From Oscillospiraceae bacterium (GTDB taxonomy: Bacteria > Bacillota > Clostridia > Oscillospirales > CAG-272): a stretch of 6,250 nt of DNA. Of this stretch, positions 5,074 to 6,250 are shown one piece after another (position 1 is the stretch's first letter; every line of letters begins with the position of its first letter). A program made the translations under genes and the position numbers. The stretch lies in NCBI GenBank assembly GCA_015065205.1, contig SVQS01000114.1, positions 1-6,250 on the forward strand, in the 5' to 3' direction. The notes under the pieces are model-generated. The model was not told the origin of the DNA and ran no database searches. It saw only the letters and a program-made list of their open reading frames with translations.

Positions 5074-6250
5074 ATTCTTCTAACTGTTCTTGCCATACGG
5101 CATAGAGTGTTGTGCCGTTGGCTACCGACGCGATATCCGCGGCGTTATAAACTACGTTTCCGCCATCGGAGGTTGCCCAACCTAAGAAGGTGTAACCGCT
5201 TCTTTCAGGGGCGGAGATGCCACCGGTGGCATATGCGTTTGTTACATTGTTTTCTTGTTTAACAACAGAAACGACGTAAGATTTGTCAGGGGAAAGAGTG
5301 CAACCGTAGATTACCGGGCGCCAAGAGGAATTCCAAAGCGTCCAATATTCAGAGCAGGTGGAATTACCTTCTGCATATATGGTAAGCGTTGCGTTGGCGT
5401 AGAATGCATGGCTACCAACGTCAATGACACTTGAGGGGAGTGTAATCGATCTATCAGACCACATTCCGCGGAATGCATGGTCACCGATTGTTACCAAAGA
5501 GGCTGGTAGGGCAAGGTTGGCAAGCGATTCGCACCCTAAAAACGCTGCTTTTTCTATGGTGTTCAGTGTTTTGCCAAGATCAATTGTTGTAAGAGCTGTG
5601 CAATTTTGAAATGCTTGCTCGCCGATTATAAGAGTTCCGTTAGATAAGTGAACCTCTTCAAGACTTGTGCAACCGTAGAAAGCGAAATCGGGGATTCTTG
5701 TAAGACCGTTACCAATTGTTAAGGTTTTCATCTCGTCGCATCCGTAGAATGCGCGAATGCCCATCTCGGTAACGCTATCGGGGATTACAAGATCGACAAT
5801 GCCGCATTTGAAGAAAGCGCGGCTACCGATGTACTCAATACCTTCATTAAGAGTTAAATGGAAGCGTTTTTTTGTTGTTTCGACTCCGTTGGGGGTAACG
5901 ATATTAAAATTAACATCGCCGCCAAGGTATGTAGCACCCCAAAATGCATAATCACCGATATATTTGCAGGAAGAGGGAATTTCAAGTCCCATAACCAATG
6001 CACCGTAAAATGCCGATCTGCCAATATAGGTCAAGGAATTGGGAAGTGCGATGTGATAATCTTCACCGCCAAAGTTGCCTGCGTTACATCCGTAGAATGC
6101 ATAATCCTCAATGCGCTCAAGGTTGGGGGGCATTTCCTCAATGGATATTTTTGAACAAGCGGCAAAGGCGCCTTTGCCGATAACCTTAAGGGAGTTCGGC
6201 AGCTTAACGCTACCAATCAGGCTGCAATTAACAAAGCTATACATAGCAAT
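5072..6250 (-). CDS. BspA-like leucine-rich-repeat surface protein with a C-terminal Flg_new/InlB B-type repeat (5' end outside window)
   Basis: The frame is open to the window edge. The ATG at 6244 is followed by YSFVNCS in the middle of a repeat unit and preceded in frame by Ile-Ala, so it is internal and the true start lies beyond 6250. Numbering from that Met, residues 1 to about 290 are around twelve LRR_5 (BspA/TpLRR) units of the form (x)AF.GC..L..(L/I).(L/I)P.S(L/V)..IG, usually 22-23 residues each. Two units carry insertions (near 53-66 and 104-130). Residues about 335-385 form one Listeria/Bacteroides-type repeat (Flg_new), with GYTFLGW and closing TTLYAVW. The protein ends QEQLEE with no LPXTG or visible anchor, so surface attachment must come from elsewhere or the protein is secreted. 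Such proteins are extracellular and are often adhesins; ligands differ and cannot be named here. It overlaps or abuts the lipoprotein gene downstream and is probably in the same transcript. Confidence 0.93.
   Translation of the reverse strand: MAMYSFVNCSLIGSVKLPNSLKVIGKGAFAACSKISIEEMPPNLERIEDYAFYGCNAGNFGGEDYHIALPNSLTYIGRSAFYGALVMGLEIPSSCKYIGDYAFWGATYLGGDVNFNIVTPNGVETTKKRFHLTLNEGIEYIGSRAFFKCGIVDLVIPDSVTEMGIRAFYGCDEMKTLTIGNGLTRIPDFAFYGCTSLEEVHLSNGTLIIGEQAFQNCTALTTIDLGKTLNTIEKAAFLGCESLANLALPASLVTIGDHAFRGMWSDRSITLPSSVIDVGSHAFYANATLTIYAEGNSTCSEYWTLWNSSWRPVIYGCTLSPDKSYVVSVVKQENNVTNAYATGGISAPERSGYTFLGWATSDGGNVVYNAADIASVANGTTLYAVWQEQLEE
5375..6250 (-). repeat. Tandem array of about twelve LRR_5 coding repeats
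   Basis: The repeats are mostly 66-69 bp and recognisable at DNA level: on the + strand short strings such as GTAGAATGC and AATGCATAATC recur (for example near 5743, 5944 and 6093). They encode the (D/S/R)(Y/H/R)AF(Y/W/F)GC consensus. The units have diverged enough that recombination between neighbours should be limited, but they remain a possible site for repeat gain and loss. The array continues past the window edge. Confidence 0.85.

Noticed and set aside
5757..6183. Overlapping short + strand frames opposite the LRR array
   Set aside because: They follow the DNA periodicity of the repeats and translate to unrelated basic peptides; the - strand LRR and Flg_new pattern is unambiguous.
5375..6250. 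CRISPR-like array
   Set aside because: The regular spacing comes from 66-69 bp LRR coding units that stay in frame; there are no identical repeats separated by unique spacers.

Overview
The window looks like chromosomal DNA from an uncultured-type gut Clostridia (Firmicutes/Bacillota), of moderate GC with strong AGGGGG/GAGG Shine-Dalgarno sites. This is inferred from the gene families (Opp/Dpp importer, BspA-like leucine-rich repeats joined to a Listeria/Bacteroides-type repeat, Big_3 lipoprotein), from the frequent CCC proline and AGA arginine codons, and from an intergenic repeat resembling ones common in Clostridia. No rRNA or other marker allows a finer placement.

Left part (1-1707, + strand): the 3' end of an oligopeptide/dipeptide importer operon. 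It holds the C-terminal part of an OppD/DppD ATPase, a complete OppF/DppF ATPase (394-1443) joined by an ATGA overlap, and a small one-helix membrane protein (1450-1707) six bases later. The run ends at a strong intrinsic terminator (1740-1784). The two ATPases should form the heterodimeric motor that drives peptide uptake. Both carry the C-terminal oligo_HPY tail with four cysteines in identical spacing, the kind of motif linked to an iron-sulfur cluster in related importers.

Middle (1708-2072): a convergent intergenic region with no convincing gene. Most of it is a compact, hairpin-rich element of about 260 bp (1794-2054). It is bounded by imperfect inverted copies of AGGGGCTGTC and ends in a perfect 16-bp hairpin with a GCAA loop. 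It looks like a non-autonomous repeat (MITE-like), perhaps inserted in or built from a terminator.

Right part (2073-6250, - strand): two cell-surface genes read towards the peptide operon. The upstream one (5' end beyond the window) encodes about twelve BspA/LRR_5 repeats followed by one Flg_new (InlB B-type) repeat. The downstream one encodes a 995-residue lipoprotein with a clear lipobox, three Big_3-like Ig domains and about 730 residues of helical sequence that I do not recognise. The lipoprotein's Shine-Dalgarno site overlaps the stop codon of the LRR gene, so the two are probably co-transcribed and translationally coupled. They may act together at the cell surface. This pair, and the unknown helical region in particular, is the least-described part of the window.
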